The notes beneath the pieces were generated by a model. The model ran no database searches and was not told the origin of the DNA. It saw nothing but the letters and a program-made list of their open reading frames with translations. This document shows, one piece after another, positions 10,717 to 22,051 of a DNA stretch of 64,000 nt (its first letter is position 1; each line of letters starts with the position of its first letter). This DNA comes from Cocos nucifera. Its lineage: Eukaryota; Streptophyta; Magnoliopsida; Arecales; Arecaceae. Made by a program: the position numbers and the translations under genes. The stretch covers positions 1 to 64,000 of the forward strand of contig QRFJ01006106.1 in NCBI GenBank assembly GCA_006176705.1, written 5' to 3'.

Positions 10717-13492
10717 TGTTGAAAATATGTTCCAAAGTCAATCGTCAGTTTGTTGATGGTTGAGCTATATATTTATAATTGTACATGAATCATAAATTAA
10801 TAAAAGTTATTTTGGCATTTTTCATCATAAAATCTATTGTCTTCTAATGAACTCTTGTGTTGTGATTAAGTCCTTAGGACTATCTAGATTCGACAAAGAA
10901 GGATTTGTCATTTAGTCCTTAAATTGTTCACGATCAAAAGATACGTTGTTACTTAGGATGACAATATTTATCGAGTATAGGTCATTGTGTGCCATATAGG
11001 TTGGTTGTCCTCATAACCAAGGAATGTTAAGATACTGATATGGCATGCAAATGAGATATATGGGTACATCTGCACTGAACATGACCAACTCTGGAGCTTT
11101 TCTTCTATCAAGATTAACCCCAAAGAATATGGGTATAAGTGTCCTTTAGACCTGAGACCACCACGATGACTTGCAAGCAACTCACTGTACTTAGGTACTG
11201 GACTATCTGAATTTCTAATTCAGTGATGGAAGGCTACTAGGTGCAGTCAAGTACTTGGTTTGTTGGTGTGTGAGTCAAGATGAGATTGATCCCTCCAAGT
11301 ATTGGAGCAAGTACATCATTGTATTTCAGTTTAGCAAATCCTCGATTGGGATAGTCCATATGATGGATGCTAAATTTTGAAATATAATATGGATGAATTA
11401 TAGGGTTTACAGTAAACTCTAGATCATCCTTTTGAGCATCGTAATTAAGGGGATGAATTATATGGTAACCATATTCCATAGGTTCATCATTATTGCATTG
11501 TGACTTTACAACCTATCCAGACATCAGGTACCATTACTAGTGGTCATATTAATTAGTACAAAAAATTATTTTCTGTGCTACCAGCTTAGGATTCGAACCT
11601 ATGGGATCACATACATAAGGAGTTCCTACCCGATCTGATGGCTGATCATGAGTCTTGATGACCTAGGACACTATGAATAAGAGTTTCACTAGACTAGGAC
11701 TCTAAGTCCTACTCATCTAGGACTCTCTGATTAGGAGTCCCACTGGTCTAGGACTCTAAGATTGCGAGTTCCATTCATTTGGGATACTGGGTTCAAGAGT
11801 CCCGTTGGATTGGGACTCTTCAGGAGTTTCATGTTGATGGGACTCTGATGCCCAGTAACCCATCTGATTTAGACTTAGATATTTTTGAAGGACTAATGAG
11901 CAATTCAATTACTAATTAGCATAATTTAATTGAGTAATGAGGATTCAATCAAGTTCGATTGAATTTGATTCGATTGGGTTTGATTGGATCAGGTCATGAG
12001 ATAACCTAATCGCTATGGAAGTTTTGACACTGATTTGATCAAGATCTAGATCTAATTAATTTCTAATTTAATTAGAATTTTATTAGATTAGACTATGCCT
12101 AATTTGGTTGGATTTAACCTAATCTAATTGGGTGTAGATTAATTGGTTTGGTTGAAACCAATTAGGACTAAGTCAAATGAAGTTTGAATTCAAACTCTCC
12201 CATGCACCCACCATTTTTGACTTTTCCACTCTTGTTCCATGCCCAAAATTTTTTGTACATAACTTTTCTCTCACCCAAAAGGTTTCTACACCCCCTCTCT
12301 TATCTACTTTTGACCTGGTCCATGGGTTGGACCGATTCAAAGTAAGTTGAGTTTTGAATTCAACTCAGTTTGTTGGAGGTTGGAACCAATGCAACCTTAT
12401 CTGCTTCCCACACCCTCTCTTTTGTTTATCAAATATTTTTGGAGAAATAAAAATGTGCACACATAGAAGAAGAGTCCTTCTACATGTTAAATACATGGGA
12501 GGAGGTGTTGGATAAAGATAAGGGGCTCATTTGATTTTTGAAATCAGGTGAGTGGTTAAAACCTCCCAACCACTCAACCCTTATCATTTTCCATGCGTGT
12601 TTTCCATGGTATTCAAGGAAATAAATTATGTAAATTTTTTTTCATGTATAAGAAGGGGTTACAATTACATGGTAAAAATTTTAGAGTGATTGAGCATTAG
12701 TTTTGGGCTTAAAAAATCTTGGAGTAAAGGTGAGCAGGGTCTTACAGCACTTCACTTTTCCCTCATGCCTCTCTTCTCTTCTGATTTTCATCTCTAAGGA
12801 TACCTAATTTTTAGATAAGATCTAAATAGGGTTTATAGATATGAAATTCATATTTCCACAAAAACTAGTTTCTTGGATAAACTCCACACAGAGAGGGTGT
12901 GATAATATTTTTACTATGATAGGGTTTTTGGGCCGAGTGAAACCTAAGTTTGGGAATCTGGGTTCGGATGGAGAGATCGAGTGCTGTGAGCATCGGATCA
13001 CCACCAAATTTGAAACACCTCTTCATCATCCTCTAATATTTATGTTCTAAATTTTTAGGATATCTAAAAAATTAGAAAGTATATGATCTATTGGATCGAT
13101 CATGATCAGCCATCAAAGATCTCGATGAGGAGCTAGCACTTCGGTGGAGCAGGTCGGGATCAAGAGCTCCATGTGGACCATCCATAGAGGCTGGATGAGT
13201 GTGCAGCTATAGTGTAATACCATAACTTCTTTTGGTGGATTTAGATCATGGAGATCAGCTACCTGCAAAAAGGTATCGAGTTCTGAACTTGTATCGATCA
13301 GCAAATTCGATATGCTGATCAAATGTATTTTATTTTTCTATCACATATTAGCATGTTTTGATTCTGAGTAGGGTTTATTTGATATGAACAATGTATGCAT
13401 AGTATTAGTTTTAGATTAATATTTACTTTTGCTGCTATTTTATTCAAAAAAAATTTGAAAATGCATGCTTAAACCCTGTGTGATTTCCTTCA
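10717..13492 (+). repeat. 3' LTR of copia B
   Basis: This is the partner of 2443-5245, running from TGTTGAAAA to CCTTCA, and is followed by target duplication ATTAT. The tandem array (11672-11845) has one 31 bp unit fewer than in the 5' LTR. The conserved TAGAGGC...GTGCAGCT block is at about 13172-13209. Confidence 0.93.
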
Positions 13493-13497
13493 ATTAT

Positions 13498-15129
13498 AAG
13501 GTTGTCCTATTGTAAGGTTTATCCCTTACAGTGGAGAGGGTGTCCTAGTACGTGCTGATCTAAAATATTGATCATAAAATTTTACATTAGATTTAAAAAA
13601 TTTTATGTTCTAAATAAAAATATTTTAATCTAATTTTGATCATCATAAATATGTTAGATTTGATCTAAGGTAATTTATGATTGATTGGAGTTAAAACTAT
13701 TTCAATTACATGAACTTGTTTAGATTAGATCTAAAGTAGTTTCATGCTTATCTTACTTGCAAATTGATTATGAATCAAACATGCAACTTGGTTGGTAGAA
13801 GCATGTTGTAAATATATTTTACAAATATGAAAATAATTTTTAAAAGCCGAACCCCAACCCTTAGTCCAAAACTTAATTAAAAATTAAGAAGTCATTTGAT
13901 TAGGATCTAGGATTATGAATTGAAGATCCTAAGATGCAAATCATAACACATTGGATTAAATGGATTAGTAGAGATTAGGTCCATTAATTGGGTTAGACCT
14001 AAGGTTAGATTATAGAATGGATTTAATTAGAGAATTGACTAAATCTAATCAATTATTATCTTAGATTAGGTCAAGAATTCTCTAAATCAATTATTATAGT
14101 TGTAGTTGGTCAAGTCCATGTCTTTAACGAGATCCAAGATGAACTTAATTCTTGGCTATGCGGTCTAGCATGAACTGTTAGGTTGATCTAATCGAGACTA
14201 ATTAAACCAGTTGATGTCTAAAGCAAACTAGACTGATGGTCTTTAATTGGCAGCCCACTTATCTGACCATTTTTTATGGCTTTGGTAGATCCTCCCATTG
14301 ATCGAACTTACCTAACCTCTTAGTGAAATTATATTTTGATCGAATCTTTTGACTATTTTAGTTGATCCATGTCAGCTAGGTAAATTAGTATGACCAATTT
14401 AGGTGCTCTTTGACCAGCTTATTATTGGTCTTCCTTAAGCTGACTTGATGAAGCCAGTAGAAAAATCATGACAAGCTGGTTCATCTAACCTTCTCTCTTT
14501 CTTAAAATTAAAATTTTCTAAAATTATTAGTTTCTTAAAATAAAATAATTATGGTGATAACTAGATTATAGCCTCTCATTAAGTGGATGATAATGGATCC
14601 ATTAGTTGGATAATTAATGGAGGCCCATAGGCCTGGTGCTTATCCGCTAATAGAATTATCATTCATAATATGATTTCTTAGCAACGTCTCTCTAAATGGT
14701 GATTAGGTTGATCAACCATAGTTAGGCTTAATCATTTATTAGTTAGATGAACCAATTATGATCATGTCAATGGTTAGACCTAATTGAGACTTTCAGTGAA
14801 GGCCATAGCCTACTGAAAAGATACCTAGGGCAAAATTAAATTACTAAAAATTATTTGGAGAAACAATTGGTTATGAACCTATCCGTAGATGTACATAGGT
14901 TGACCAACCATAATTGGGCTTTTGTGCAGTCTATGTGGATTCTATACCAACTAAGAAATTAAAATAATTTCTCAAATTGGAGGTGGAGGCTACCAGTTTG
15001 AATAAAATAGTAGAAGAATGTTTTGATTAAAGTTTAAATCTTGAGATTTAATAAATCAATTATTAATTAGGCTTTTGGTTCTTTCTTATGTAGTTAAATC
15101 CAAACCAGAGTTGCTCCATTCACTGTTAG
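13498..15129 (+). other. Copia A leader, second segment
   Basis: Sequence resumes after copia B with the second leader hairpin at 13511-13530 (TGTAAGG-TTTATC-CCTTACA, a perfect 7 bp stem). Further down are the conserved pre-gag blocks: arms ATTAGGT at 14702-14708 and ACCTAAT at 14778-14784, and the GGAGGTGGAGGCTACC block at about 14978-15020. No coding signal is present. Confidence 0.8.
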
Positions 15130-15549
15130 ACAGTGATAAACTTATGAGACCCAACTTCGATAATAAGTATTAAAAGTTGAATATTGTTCAGCAGCATGAA
15201 GTGGTTCGTGCTGGGGCTTCTATGCCTAGTTTAAACATAAGATCCAAGAATAACCTAGATTAGGTAGAATGCTTTCACTGTAAGAGGTAGGGGCATTAGA
15301 AGAAGAACTATCTTTAGTATCTTGATTTTCATGACCCCAATAGGCTAAATAAGAGAGATGAGCAAGTAGTTACTAATCAAGGATGTTATATGATAATATC
15401 TTATAATTTCTCTGATTATGATACTTTTACTTGGGTGTTAGATACCGAAAGTCCAGTCTATATTTATAATACGTTGCAAGAATTTCAAATTAGTAGAAGA
15501 TTTAAAAATAATGAGCAATTTTTGAAAGTTGGAGATGGAAGGTCTATTC
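15130..15549 (+). pseudogene. gag: Copia A gag remnant joined to zinc knuckle and protease
   Basis: The gag N-terminal pattern (DNKLMRPNFDNKY) runs within about 20 codons into a decayed zinc knuckle (near 15270-15315, FHCKR..GH) and the protease motif WVLDTESP (about 15433). The large middle part of gag, about 600-700 bp in copia B, is missing. Copia C has the same short form. Sirevirus S interrupts the element directly after the segment that follows the protease motif. Confidence 0.8.
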
Positions 15550-15848
15550 TATTGACCATTGGACTAATTTTGATGATAACAAAAGCATTTCAGTATAATT
15601 TATTAAGTTAGTAATATTATTTTTAAGGATGTGTAGTTAAATTCCAAGCAATTATAATGATATAAGTGACTTTCATCAATCAAATGTCGATCATCAATCA
15701 AGAGGCTTTTGAAGAAAATTAAGACTTTATACATCATAAAAAGAATAGTTATTGAGAGATAAATTAAGTTTAAGAAGCAAGTCTAACCTACAAAAAAAAT
15801 TAAAGAAGAAAGACTGTCGAAACCCAAATGGCACGCTTGGCATGCATC

Positions 15849-16167
15849 TTAGTTGACTAAGATTAAAGGTTAGTCGACTATGTCTCAAAAAATAGCAAAA
15901 ATAGAAAGCATAAAAAAATAAGATTTCTGGACACAAGAGACTTAGTCGACTAAGTCTCAAAAGTTAGTCGACTATGTCTCAGAAGACTATAGAAGACAGA
16001 CAACATAGAAAAATAAAAATTCTAGACCCATGGGACTTAGTTAACTAAGTCTTAAAAGTTAGTCGATGATGTCTCAGAAGACTGTAGAAGACAGAAAGCA
16101 TAGAAAAGGTTGAAGTTGAGGTGCAAGGGACTTAGTCGACTAGGTCAAAGAAGGTTAGTCGACTAAG
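15849..16167 (+). repeat. Array of eight TTAGTCGACTAAG-type palindromes
   Basis: Units begin at 15849, 15870, 15941, 15964, 16036, 16059, 16131 and 16155. They alternate between a full palindrome (CTTAGTCGACTAAG) and a half-mutated one (TTAGTCGACTATGTC). The 3' LTR has the same array from about 24130 to 24430. Confidence 0.88.
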
Positions 16168-16918
16168 TCACTATAACAGCTAGTTTTTTCTAGAACTATA
16201 CTTTTTTAATTTCAACTTTTTTCAATGGCTAGATTTTCGTGCCCAATGGCTAGAACATTAAATTTGGCTTCTTCAGAGATTTTAGAGTGGTGGAAAGTCC
16301 TTGGAATATATAAGGGACATTTAAGAACTTCAAAAAGGACTTTTTGCAATCAATATTTAAGAGCCTTCAAGCCTACACCAAGTGCATTCATTATGAGAGC
16401 TATCATGTGAAGAGAAGGATTCATTTTTTTGAAGATTCTCTATCCTTCTAATCATTCTCAAAGTGAGAGAAGCCAAAATGCAAGCATTGAAGAGCTTCAT
16501 CAACTTCTCTCAACCATTCAAGAAAAAGAGCAAAGCAATCAAGCCTTCCATCTTCCAAACTCTTCTTCTTTGGGCTTCATTTAGTTTTTCTCTCTAAACT
16601 TCTTTTAATAGTATGATTGTGTTGTATTTATTTATAAGTTTCTTGGAATGAGAAACTTAGGATTGGTCCAAGCCTAAAGTTGGATGTTGTAAAGGTTTGA
16701 TTGGTGAACCTAGATCAAAACCAATTGGGATTGATTGTTAGCCTAAGAAAATAATTATTGTAGAGGTTATAGTTGGTGAGCCTCGATCAAAACCAACTAG
16801 ATTGGATTGTGAGCCCAAGAGAAATAATCGAACTATAATCAATTGAGTGATTATAGTTGAACTCTCAAGTGATTCACTTGAGGAGTGGACGTAGGTGGCA
16901 AGATTGATGCTGAAGTAC

Positions 16919-16926
16919 TATAAAAG
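16919..16926 (+). promoter_or_regulatory. TATA box of Sirevirus S 5' LTR
   Basis: TATAAAAG, followed by CTTGGT, lies about 50 bp after the CAAGTGA inverted repeat. It is kept in the 3' LTR at 25178-25185. Minus-strand S-type LTRs show the same place (TTTTATAATGGTTCGG near 63155). Confidence 0.65.
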
Positions 16927-17093
16927 CTTGGTCTCTTGTTCTTGTATTGTGTTAGTTTCATTGATCTCATTCTATACTTAAATTTCACATTATTTCATCA
17001 AGCTCTCAATATTAAAATTCAGCTGAATTAGTAATTAAAACTTTTAAAACATCCAATTCACCCCCCTCTTGGGTGGCCATCCTTAGGCAACTA

Positions 17094-17112
17094 GTGGTAT
17101 CAGAGCAGATGC
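17094..17112 (+). promoter_or_regulatory. Primer-binding site of Sirevirus S
   Basis: AGTGGTATCAGAGCAGATG follows the LTR end and matches the full initiator tRNA-Met core TGGTATCAGAGC. Confidence 0.9.
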
Positions 17113-17156
17113 TCTATATTAGTTGTTGACCTAATGGTCATGGAGCTAAAGATTTA

Positions 17157-18809
17157 ATGGTAAATCCAATTGGGACTTTATTGGTTAATGGGCAATCAAC
17201 CAATAGACCCCCGCTTTTCAGTGGAACCAATTATACCTATTGGAAAGCAAGAATGAGGATATTTATTCAAGCACAAGACTATGACATATGGAGTGTCATA
17301 GTACAAGATCCTTACACATCCACAATCATAATTGATGGCATGTCCATTCCAAAGGCTGAAAAGGATTGGAATGAACATGACAAAAGAGAAGCACAACTCA
17401 ATGCCAAAGTAATAAATGTGTTATATTATGCTTTGGATGCAAATGAGTTTAATAAGATATCAACATGTTCATCCACCAAAGAAATTTAGGATAGACTTGA
17501 AGTTATCCATGAGGGTGCTAATCAAGTCAAAGAATCTTAGATAAACATGTTGGTACACAAGTATGAATTGTTTAAAATGGAACCACATGAAATTATCACT
17601 GAAATGTTCATAAGATTCACCAATATATTAAATGGTTTAAAAAGTCTAGGAAAGGATTATTCTAATAGTACTATTATGTAGAAAATTCTTAGATCCTTGA
17701 CAAAGAATTGAGAGCCAAAAGTGATTGCCATTCAAGAAGCAAAGGACTTAAACAAGTTAGCTTTGGAAGAGCTCATTGGATCTCTTATGACGCATGAGCT
17801 AAATATGAACCAAGGAAAGGAAGAAGAGGTGAAGAAAAAGAAAACAATAGCCCTCAAGGCTGCTGTCATTCGTCAAGAAGAAAGTGATTTTGAAAAGAGT
17901 TCAGAGGATGATAAGGAGATAGCCATGATAGCAAGAAGATTCAAGAAGTTCATGTGAAGGAGAAAGTGATTGGAACCTAAGAAAAAGTTTAACAAGAAAG
18001 AAGGTAGCAAAGAAAAGAAAAAAGAAAAAGAGAAGGAACAACCATCCATTTGCTCTGAGTGCAAGAAGCCCAGACACTTCTGGATGGATTGTCCAATGTT
18101 GAAGAAAAACTCTAAGAAATTCAAGAAGAATGCATACAAAGCCACATGGAGCAATAATGAGGACTCCTGTTCAAGTGGGGAAGAATGTCAAAGAGAAGAA
18201 AAGATAAATCTTTGTCTCGTGGCACATAATGATGATGAGGTAAATGATGATACTTCAATTTCAGATTTTATCTTTGAAGAGTTATATGATGCTTTTAATA
18301 ATTTAATTGGTGATTTTAAGAAGTTATCACATAAGAATAAAGAACTAAAGAAAGATAACCAAATCTTAACCAAAGACAAAGCTAAAGTAGAAGAAGATAT
18401 GAAAGAACTACAAAATAAATTAAATGAATCTAGTGAAAAGAATGTCTCCTTGCAAGATGAAATAGTAAGATTAAGATCAATTATGGATAGATACATGATT
18501 AGCTCAATGAATCTTCAAACATTGATTGATAATCGAAAGATGGTTTTTGATAAAGCTGCTTTATGATACAATCCACAAAGAAAATAAAAATCTCTAGGGA
18601 ATGTGTTTGATAGCTCACAAAATCAAAGAAAAAGCATACCTTGCTTTAAATGTAACAAAATTAGACACAAAGCATTTGAATGCATAATGAATGCAAACAA
18701 GAAGCTTAATACAAATCAATCAAAGATGAGACAAATTTGGATTCCAAAAGAAACCATTTATGCTAACCTTAAAGGACCCAAGTTAACTTGGATACCTAAA
18801 TCTACTTAA
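17157..18809 (+). pseudogene. gag: Sirevirus S gag, degraded
   Basis: The gag frame begins at the ATG at 17157 and stays in one frame throughout, broken only by stops (for example near 17487, 17538, 17955 and 18564). The N-terminus has the Sirevirus/UBN2 signature (FSGTNYTYWKARMRIFIQ at about residues 21-38). Zinc knuckle one, CSECKKPRHFWMDC, is at about 18053-18094; a roughly 60-residue heptad-rich segment follows (KNKELKKDNQILTKDKAKVE near 18335); zinc knuckle two, CFKCNKIRHKAFEC, is at about 18642-18683. Both knuckles keep their C-C-H-C residues. Two knuckles separated by a coiled coil is typical of Sirevirus gag. Confidence 0.9.
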
Positions 18810-21663
18810 TTTTGTGAATTGGTGTGCTTGGCATCCGTGAGAGCTAAAAGAAGATGGTACCAAGGTAGTGGATGTTCGAGGCACATGATAGGAGATAAAT
18901 CTTAATTTATCTCTCTTGAAGCAATGGATAGAGGTGTGGTGACATTTGGAGACAACGGTAAAGAAAAAATCATTGGTCTCGGTAATATCTTGATAACATC
19001 CTCTACTAGCATAGAAGATGTCTTATATGTTAAAGGACTAATGCATAACTTACTTAGTATAAGTCAACTTTATGATAAGGGCTTTAATGTTTCATTCAAA
19101 TCATCTCATTGTATTGTAACTAGCTCTATAGATGAAAGTATTAAATTTATAGAAAAAATATAGAAATGTTTATATTATTGAGCTTGATTAACTTAAAATT
19201 GATAGTCTTGGAGGAATAAGATATGGCTTTGTAGTAATAGATTGTTTTTCAAGATATACATGGGTTTTATTTTTATCACATAAAGATGATGCTTTTGATA
19301 TGTTTGTTGATCTATTTAATAAAATAACAAAAGAAAAAGAATGCAATATTTTATATATAAGAAGTGATCATGGCATGGAATTTGAAAATTAAAAATTTCA
19401 AAATTTTTATTCTAAAAATGGAATCAATCATAACTTTTCAGCACCTAGGACATCCCAACAAAATGGTGTGATAGAAAGAAAGAATATGATATTGATTGAA
19501 ATGGCACGAACCATGCTTTATGAAAGCAATCTTCCAAAATATTTTTTAGCAGAAACTATTAACACCGCATGCTATGTGCTAAATAGAGTTCTAATTAGAC
19601 CAATCTTAAAGAAAACTCCAAATGAACTCTATAAAGAAAAGAAACCAAATATTTCTTATTTTAAAATCTTTGGATGTAGATGCTTTATTCTTATTAATGG
19701 TAAAGATAAGCTTGGAAAGTTTGATGCAAAATTAGATGAAGAAATTTTCCTAGGATATTCATCACATAGTAGAGCATATAGAGTATTTAATAAAAGAACA
19801 TTGATTATGGAAGAATTTGTATATATATTTTTTTATGAAACTCTCATAAAATAATAGAAGAAGAGCTTAATATGAATGCAGAAATTTTAGAAAATAAAAT
19901 AAAAGATATATCACTTGAAGATATTTCCTCTTAAGAAAAAGAAGATAAAGAGCAAGAGGTTGAAGAAATAATGCCACATTTCCAAGATGATCATGGTACA
20001 TCCATCTTACCAAAGGAATGGAGGTATGATCATAATCATCCTAAGAAATTAATAATAGGTGATCCATCTCAAGGAGTTAAAACTAGATCATGTTTTAGAG
20101 AAGCTATGAATCATATTGCATTTGTATCCCATCTAGAACCTAAAAATGTAATTGAAGCTGAAAAAGATCCAAATAGGATATTAGCAATGCAAGAAGAGTT
20201 AAACCAATTTGAAAGAAATAAAGTTTGAAAATTAGTTGAAAGACCAAAAAATTTTCTTGTAATTGACACAAAATGAATCTTTAGAAATAAACTAGATGAA
20301 AAGGATAATATAATTAGAAACAAGGCTAGATTGATTGCACAAGGGTATAATCAAGAAGAGGGTATTGATTTTGATGAATCCTTTGCACCCATAGCTAGAC
20401 TTGAAGCTATTAGATTGCTCTTAGTATTTGCATGTTTCATTAACTTTAAACTTTTTTAAATGGATGTAAAGAGTGCATTCTTAAATGGTTTAATTGAACA
20501 GAAAGTTTACTTGAAACAACTTTCAAGCTTTGAAAGTCAAGAATTATCTAATCATGTATATAAACTTAAGAAAGCACTATATAGATTAAAACATGCACCT
20601 AGGGCTTGGTATGATATATTGAGTAAGTTCTTATTAAACATTGATTTTAAAAGAGGTAACATTGATAAAATACTATTTATTAAAAAAAAAATCAAGTGAT
20701 CTATTGATTCTCCAATTATATATTGATCATATAGTATTTGGTGCTACTAATGAAGTTTTATGTAGAGAGTTTGCTAGTCTCATGCAGGACGAGTTCGAGA
20801 TGAGCATGATGGGAAAGCTCAACTTTTTTTTCGAACTTCAAATCAAGCAATCAAATGAGGGGATCTTCATCAACCAAAGTAAATACATCAAGAAAATATT
20901 AAAAAAATTTAGGATGGAGAATGTCAAAGAAAGTGGCACCCCTATGAGCATAAGTTGCAAGCTTGATCAAGAGCCAAAAGAAAAAATAGTAGATCCTAAG
21001 CTATACCGTGGTATGATTGGATCTTTACTATATTTAATTGCAAGTAGACTGGACATAATATTTAGTGTATGCATGTGTGCACGTTATCAATCAAATCCTA
21101 AGGAATCACATGCATTAGTAGTTAAAAGAATCTTTAACTATGTAATAAATAATCAAGATGTTGGTTTATGTTACTCTAAATAATCTTTATTAGATTTAAT
21201 TGGTTATAGTGATTTAGATTTTGTGGATTGTTACTTAGATAAAAAAATTACAAGTGGAACATGTCAATTTTTAGGAGTAAATTTGATCTCTTGGTTTAGC
21301 AAGAAACAAAACTTGGTAGCCTTGTCAATGGTAGAAGTCGAATACATTGCTGCTGGAAGTTGTTGTGCTCAACTATTACGGATCAAATAACAAGTAGAGG
21401 ACTATGATATCACTTGTAACAATATTCCTATTCGATGTGATAATATTAGTGCTATAAACTTAACAAAGAATTCAATATTACACTCAAGAACAAAACATAT
21501 AGAGGTAAGACATCATTTTATTAGAGACTGTACAAAATAATGACATAACTCTTGAGTTTGTGCCAACTGAAAATCAAATTGTAGATATTTTCACCAAACC
21601 TTTAAATGAAGAAAGGTTTTGTGCCATAAGAAAGCAATTAGAGCTATTTGATTCATATTGTTA
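18810..21663 (+). pseudogene. pol: Sirevirus S pol: protease, integrase, RT, RNase H
   Basis: The protease region reads WYQGSGCSRHM, where Sireviruses have WYLDSGCSRHM, so the catalytic Asp is lost. Between 19163 and 19200 the GAG-pre-integrase zinc-binding domain is absent. The integrase core follows (VVIDCFSRYTWV; RSDHGMEFEN; QQNGVIERKN near 19460), then RT (KARLIAQGYNQEEGIDFDES) with the active motif mutated to YIDH at 20719-20730, then RNase H (AEYIAAGS-like near 21345). Frames shift between 19163 and 19468, before 19971, and at about 20690 in a run of A. The pol is not functional. Confidence 0.9.
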
Positions 21664-21814
21664 AAATTATGATTATGTTTGTATGTTGGAATGATTGTTA
21701 TGATGTGATAAATCTCTCATAAATCATGCTTGCATTAATTCCATTGAAAAGGACATGGGTCAATGCAAAACCCCTTGGACTAAAACTCTGACCATTAGGT
21801 TCTGTGCCAAACTG

Positions 21815-21890
21815 AGCAGACTAAGTTAAAAAATTCTTAGTCGACTAAGACTTAGTCGACCAAGAATTTAATCTTAGTCAACTAAGTGTT
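21815..21890 (+). repeat. Second GTCGAC palindrome cluster, between pol and ORF3
   Basis: At least three units lie in about 70 bp: CTTAGTCGACTAAG, CTTAGTCGACCAAG and CTTAGTCAACTAAG, with a weaker ACTAAGT just before. It is the LTR motif, placed about 160 bp upstream of the ORF3 ATG. Confidence 0.8.
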
Positions 21891-22051
21891 GGGAATCCTA
21901 TTTATAAAAACAGAATACCCACAGGACATTGCCTATTTTTCGTTCCACCTTCTCTTAGCCATCTCTCCTTAGAACCCTAGGGCATCTGATTTCTCTCTAA
22001 AAAGTCTCAAAATCCAAGCTCCAAAAGCCTAGAGAAACTAGTATTGGATCT

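Larger units (their letters stand above)
2443..13492 (+). mobile_element. Copia B: complete 11 kb Ty1/copia retrotransposon
   Basis: The element has two LTRs of 2803 and 2776 bp starting TGTTG and ending CCTTCA, a tRNA-Met primer site, a 1.5 kb leader, gag-pol and a purine tract. A perfect 5 bp target duplication, ATTAT, flanks it (2438-2442 and 13493-13497). It inserted into the leader of copia A just before that leader's second hairpin. LTR divergence is about 10 % by eye over the first 230 bp. All domains are in order (gag, protease, integrase, RT, RNase H) but broken by stops and at least two frameshifts, so this copy is dead. Confidence 0.95.
15550..17092 (+). repeat. 5' LTR of Sirevirus S
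   Basis: This pairs with 23830-25351. It contains a GTCGAC palindrome array (15849-16167), a perfect inverted repeat CAAGTGA-T-TCACTTG near 16866, a TATA box and the end block ACCCCCCTCTTGGGTGGCC recognisable in the other S-type LTRs. Confidence 0.92.

Noticed and set aside
15849..16167. Regular palindromic repeats as a CRISPR array
   Set aside because: Units are short, degenerate and unevenly spaced, present in both LTRs of a plant retrotransposon, and no cas-like gene exists.
17873..18496. Antisense ORFs of 93 and 102 residues
   Set aside because: They mirror the lysine- and glutamate-rich gag coding strand and give hydrophobic, Phe/Ser-rich shadows without motifs.
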